Shown: positions 61,911 through 64,000 of the stretch, piece after piece
Layout of the letters: every line of letters starts with the position of its first letter
Position numbering within the stretch: the first letter of the stretch is position 1
Assembly: GCF_963676275.1 (NCBI RefSeq)
Contig: NZ_OY781091.1
Location: 558,001 to 622,000 of the forward strand
DNA from: an uncultured Cohaesibacter sp.
GTDB taxonomy: Bacteria; Pseudomonadota; Alphaproteobacteria; Rhizobiales; Cohaesibacteraceae
Direction of reading: 5' to 3'
Length of the DNA: 64,000 nucleotides
Made by a program: the position numbers and the translations under genes
The notes under the pieces: model-generated
Database searches by the model: none
The model's input: the letters and a program-made list of their open reading frames with translations, nothing else
Told to the model about the DNA's origin: nothing

Positions 61911-61934
61911 TCTGCCAAGCTGCACAGCACTTGA

Positions 61935-61965
61935 CTCTGCGACCTTCTTTGCCAAGGCCGCAGAG
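61935..61965 (+). other. Intercistronic hairpin between lsrF and lsrA
   Basis: CTCTGCG (61935-61941) with CGCAGAG (61959-61965) and inner CCTT/AAGG form a 31-base hairpin with no T-run, 24 bases past the lsrF stop. Confidence 0.55.
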
Positions 61966-62020
61966 GGGAGGAAGCGGCACGAAGCCGCAAATGATAGAGT
62001 GATTGAGGAGCGCTTTCGCA

Positions 62021-63538
62021 ATGACGGACCCAAAGCCGTCTGGCCAACGCAAACAACTCATAAAGGCAGACAGCATCTGGAAATTCTTCGGGAATGTGAC
62101 CGTTCTCAAAGGTGTTGATCTGGTTCTTGAGTCCGGCCAAATCCATGCCCTTCTGGGAGGAAACGGGGCGGGAAAATCCACCCTCATGCGCATCATCGCC
62201 GGCCTGCATTCGGTGGATCAGGGCGATCTTTATATCAATGGTGAGCATGCCAACAAACTGACCCCTGTCATGGCCCGCCAGATGGGCATTCACATGGTGC
62301 CGCAGGAGCCTTTGCTCTTTCCCAATCTCAGCATCGAAGAAAATGTTCTCATGAACATGAAAGGCAATCGCGTCGCCCTGCATGCGCGCCTTGCGAAGCT
62401 GGCTCGGGAAATCGGCTCCAACATTGATTTGCAGTCCCCCGCAGGCCAGCTTGAAGTGGCCGACCAGCAGATGGTCGAAATCCTCCGCGGCCTGATCCGC
62501 GAAGCCCGGATTCTCATTCTCGATGAGCCGACCTCGGCCCTGACACCCCGCGAGGTAAAGCTGCTGTTTGATCGCATGCGCGCCCTTGCAGCTCAGGGTG
62601 TCGGCATTTTCTTCATCAGCCACAAGCTCAATGAAATCCGCGAGATTGCCGACATTGTCAGCATCCTGCGCGATGGACGCGTGGTTATGGCCGGTCCGCC
62701 AAATGACTATACCGACGCCGAAATTGTCCGCGCGATGACCCATGTCGAAGGCGGAGCGGAAAATGTTCTGGGTGAACGCAGTCACACCGCAAGCCACGGC
62801 AAAATCGTGCTCGAAGTGGACAATCTGTGCGGCGAGGGTTTCGCCAATCTCAGCTTCTCTCTGCGCGAGGGCGAAATTCTCGGATTGGCCGGCGTCGTCG
62901 GTTCCGGGCGTACCGAGATGGCCGAGACCATCTATGGTATTCGCAAGGCAGCTCGCGGCAGGGTGCTGGTTGAAGGGCAGGACGCAACCCATACCGATCC
63001 GCAAAACAGCCTTGATCTGGGGCTGGTCTATCTGCCCGAAGACCGCCAGTCGAGTGGTCTGTTTGTCGATGCACCTCTGAGCTGGAATGCCTCATCCCTC
63101 GTGCTTTATAGGGAAACGTCCTGGCTGCAATTGCAGCAGGAAGAAGAGCGCTTTCAGCATTATGTCAAAGAGCTGGGCATTGTCTGCGCCACATCCACGC
63201 AAGCGGTGCGCACCTTGTCTGGCGGAAACCAGCAAAAGATCCTTCTGGCCAAATGTCTGGCCGCCAAGCCGCGTGTTCTCATTCTGGATGAACCGACCCG
63301 CGGTGTGGATGTGGCCGTGCGCGCCGACATCTATCGCATCATTGACGATCTGGCCAACAGTGGCGTCGCCATTCTCCTGATCTCTTCGGATCATGATGAA
63401 ATCCAGCGCCTGAGTCATCGGGTGATGGCCATGGCCCACGGCTACCCGACGGGCTTCCTTGAGGGTGAACAGATCACGGTCGACGCGATTGCGCAAATGT
63501 CCTTTGGCCTGAATGCAGGGGAGGCGAAAGCATCCTGA
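62021..63538 (+). CDS. lsrA: Autoinducer-2 ABC transporter ATP-binding protein
   Basis: 505 residues with two ABC domains in tandem, as in RbsA/LsrA. First: Walker A GGNGAGKST, signature near LEVADQQMVEIL, Walker B ILILDEPTSAL. Second: degenerate Walker A GVVGSGRTEM, signature LSGGNQQKILLAKCL, Walker B VLILDEPTRGVD. The second Walker A lacks the GKS/T triplet, which is normal for this subfamily. GAGGAG at 62005-62010 fits the ATG at 62021. Stop overlaps lsrC start (TGATG). Confidence 0.92.
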   Translation: MTDPKPSGQRKQLIKADSIWKFFGNVTVLKGVDLVLESGQIHALLGGNGAGKSTLMRIIAGLHSVDQGDLYINGEHANKLTPVMARQMGIHMVPQEPLLFPNLSIEENVLMNMKGNRVALHARLAKLAREIGSNIDLQSPAGQLEVADQQMVEILRGLIREARILILDEPTSALTPREVKLLFDRMRALAAQGVGIFFISHKLNEIREIADIVSILRDGRVVMAGPPNDYTDAEIVRAMTHVEGGAENVLGERSHTASHGKIVLEVDNLCGEGFANLSFSLREGEILGLAGVVGSGRTEMAETIYGIRKAARGRVLVEGQDATHTDPQNSLDLGLVYLPEDRQSSGLFVDAPLSWNASSLVLYRETSWLQLQQEEERFQHYVKELGIVCATSTQAVRTLSGGNQQKILLAKCLAAKPRVLILDEPTRGVDVAVRADIYRIIDDLANSGVAILLISSDHDEIQRLSHRVMAMAHGYPTGFLEGEQITVDAIAQMSFGLNAGEAKAS

Positions 63539-64000
63539 TGATACGTTTTCTGCAAAATAACCGCGAGGCATCGGTCGCCATCATCATCGTGCTGCTGCTG
63601 GCCATCCTTGCCATTTCAGATCCGTCCTATCTCAGATTCGAGACGCTGCTCTCGATCTATTCCAACTCGCTGACCCTGTTCGTTCTGGCCATCGGCGCAA
63701 CCATGGTGATGGCGACGCGGGGACTGGATGTCTCCGTCGGTTCGATCATGGGCCTGTCAGCGGCAATTGCCGGGGTCTGCATGAATGACGGTCTGGGCAT
63801 GATGGCTTCCATCGGTATTGCCCTGTTTGTCGGCCTGTGCTGTGGCCTGTTCAATGGTTTCATGGTGGCCATTCTGCGCGTGCCTGCCATCGTGGCAACT
63901 CTTGGTACTCTCGGCTTTTTCCGTGGCTGTGTTCATCTGACCACCGGAGGCAGCTGGATCGAGGGATTGCCGGAAGGCTTCAAGGATCTCTCTCATGCCT
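63538..64000 (+). CDS. lsrC: Autoinducer-2 ABC transporter permease, 5' part (cut by window edge)
   Basis: 154 codons are visible from the ATG overlapping the lsrA stop; no stop before the right edge. The product is a ribose/AI-2-type permease: MIRFLQNNREASVAIIIVLL, then a helix LAILAISDPSYL, IGATMVMATRGLDVSVGSIMGL (family signature), AILRVPAIVATLGTLGFFRG and the periplasmic TTGGSWIEGLP. The missing rest should be about 180 residues, followed presumably by lsrD and lsrB. Confidence 0.92.
   Translation, partial: MIRFLQNNREASVAIIIVLLLAILAISDPSYLRFETLLSIYSNSLTLFVLAIGATMVMATRGLDVSVGSIMGLSAAIAGVCMNDGLGMMASIGIALFVGLCCGLFNGFMVAILRVPAIVATLGTLGFFRGCVHLTTGGSWIEGLPEGFKDLSHA

Overview
This is a gene-dense window of roughly 58% G+C (estimated by eye) from an alphaproteobacterium, most likely a marine Hyphomicrobiales-type heterotroph of the Cohaesibacter or Labrenzia sort. 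That placement is an inference from gene style: an EIIA-HPr-EI fusion for fructose, several TRAP transporters, FCD-type GntR and ROK regulators, and an lsr system. No rRNA, tRNA, CRISPR, phage or insertion sequence was found. The window is almost entirely about taking up and breaking down external carbon sources and acquiring iron.

Layout. 1-0.35 kb: end of a PAS-domain protein. 0.4-7.5 kb: a ROK regulator divergent from a complete fructose phosphotransferase operon (fruB-fruK-fruA), then a strong terminator. 7.7-11.7 kb: a shikimate-dehydrogenase-like enzyme, a GntR/FCD regulator with repeated TTGATACC sites around it, and a convergent pair (FAH-fold hydratase, KDG kinase). 12.4-22.3 kb: sugar-acid cluster 1 (IclR regulator, dgoK, zinc alcohol dehydrogenase, KduD-like SDR, 2-hydroxyacid dehydrogenase, TRAP transporter, dgoA, L-fuconate dehydratase). 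22.5-26.8 kb: a 57-residue protein missed by length cut-offs, an OafA-type acyltransferase and a further zinc alcohol dehydrogenase. 26.8-39.1 kb: a siderophore block (TonB, two ExbD, ExbB, a secreted protein, FecBCDE-type ABC importer, exported esterase, TonB-dependent receptor, AraC regulator). 39.2-46.9 kb: a sugar ABC importer with a SIS-domain protein, a PfkB kinase and a divergent ROK regulator. 47.3-55.9 kb: a small secreted protein, then sugar-acid cluster 2 (kduI, YhcH-type protein, 2-hydroxyacid dehydrogenase, SDR, zinc alcohol dehydrogenase, TRAP transporter, GntR). 56.4-58 kb: pdxY and a cupin. 58.1-64 kb: an autoinducer-2 system (lsrK, lsrR, then lsrF, lsrA and the start of lsrC, which runs off the right edge).

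How it fits together. The most striking feature is that clusters 1 and 2 carry the same three-dehydrogenase cassette (zinc ADH, SDR, 2-hydroxyacid dehydrogenase) next to a TRAP transporter, on opposite strands about 35 kb apart. Cluster 2 adds KduI, which makes 2,5-diketo-3-deoxygluconate from unsaturated uronates; cluster 1 adds an L-fuconate/L-galactonate-type dehydratase. The most economical reading is that the ADH oxidises C5 of an L-configured 2-keto-3-deoxy acid to the same 2,5-diketo compound, and the KduD-like SDR reduces it to D-KDG, which the KDG kinase at 11 kb phosphorylates. This is inference; the role of the 2-hydroxyacid dehydrogenase is open. The siderophore and AI-2 blocks contain uptake genes but no siderophore synthesis genes and no luxS, so within this window both look like use of compounds that may be made by other cells.

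Recurrent small-scale structure: hairpins between substrate-binding-protein genes and their permease genes in all three binding-protein/permease operons where the two are separate transcription-unit neighbours; two five-unit tandem repeats of related sequence in intergenic DNA; a 93-nt nested inverted repeat upstream of the IclR gene; and an in-frame internal ribosome-binding site in fruA.
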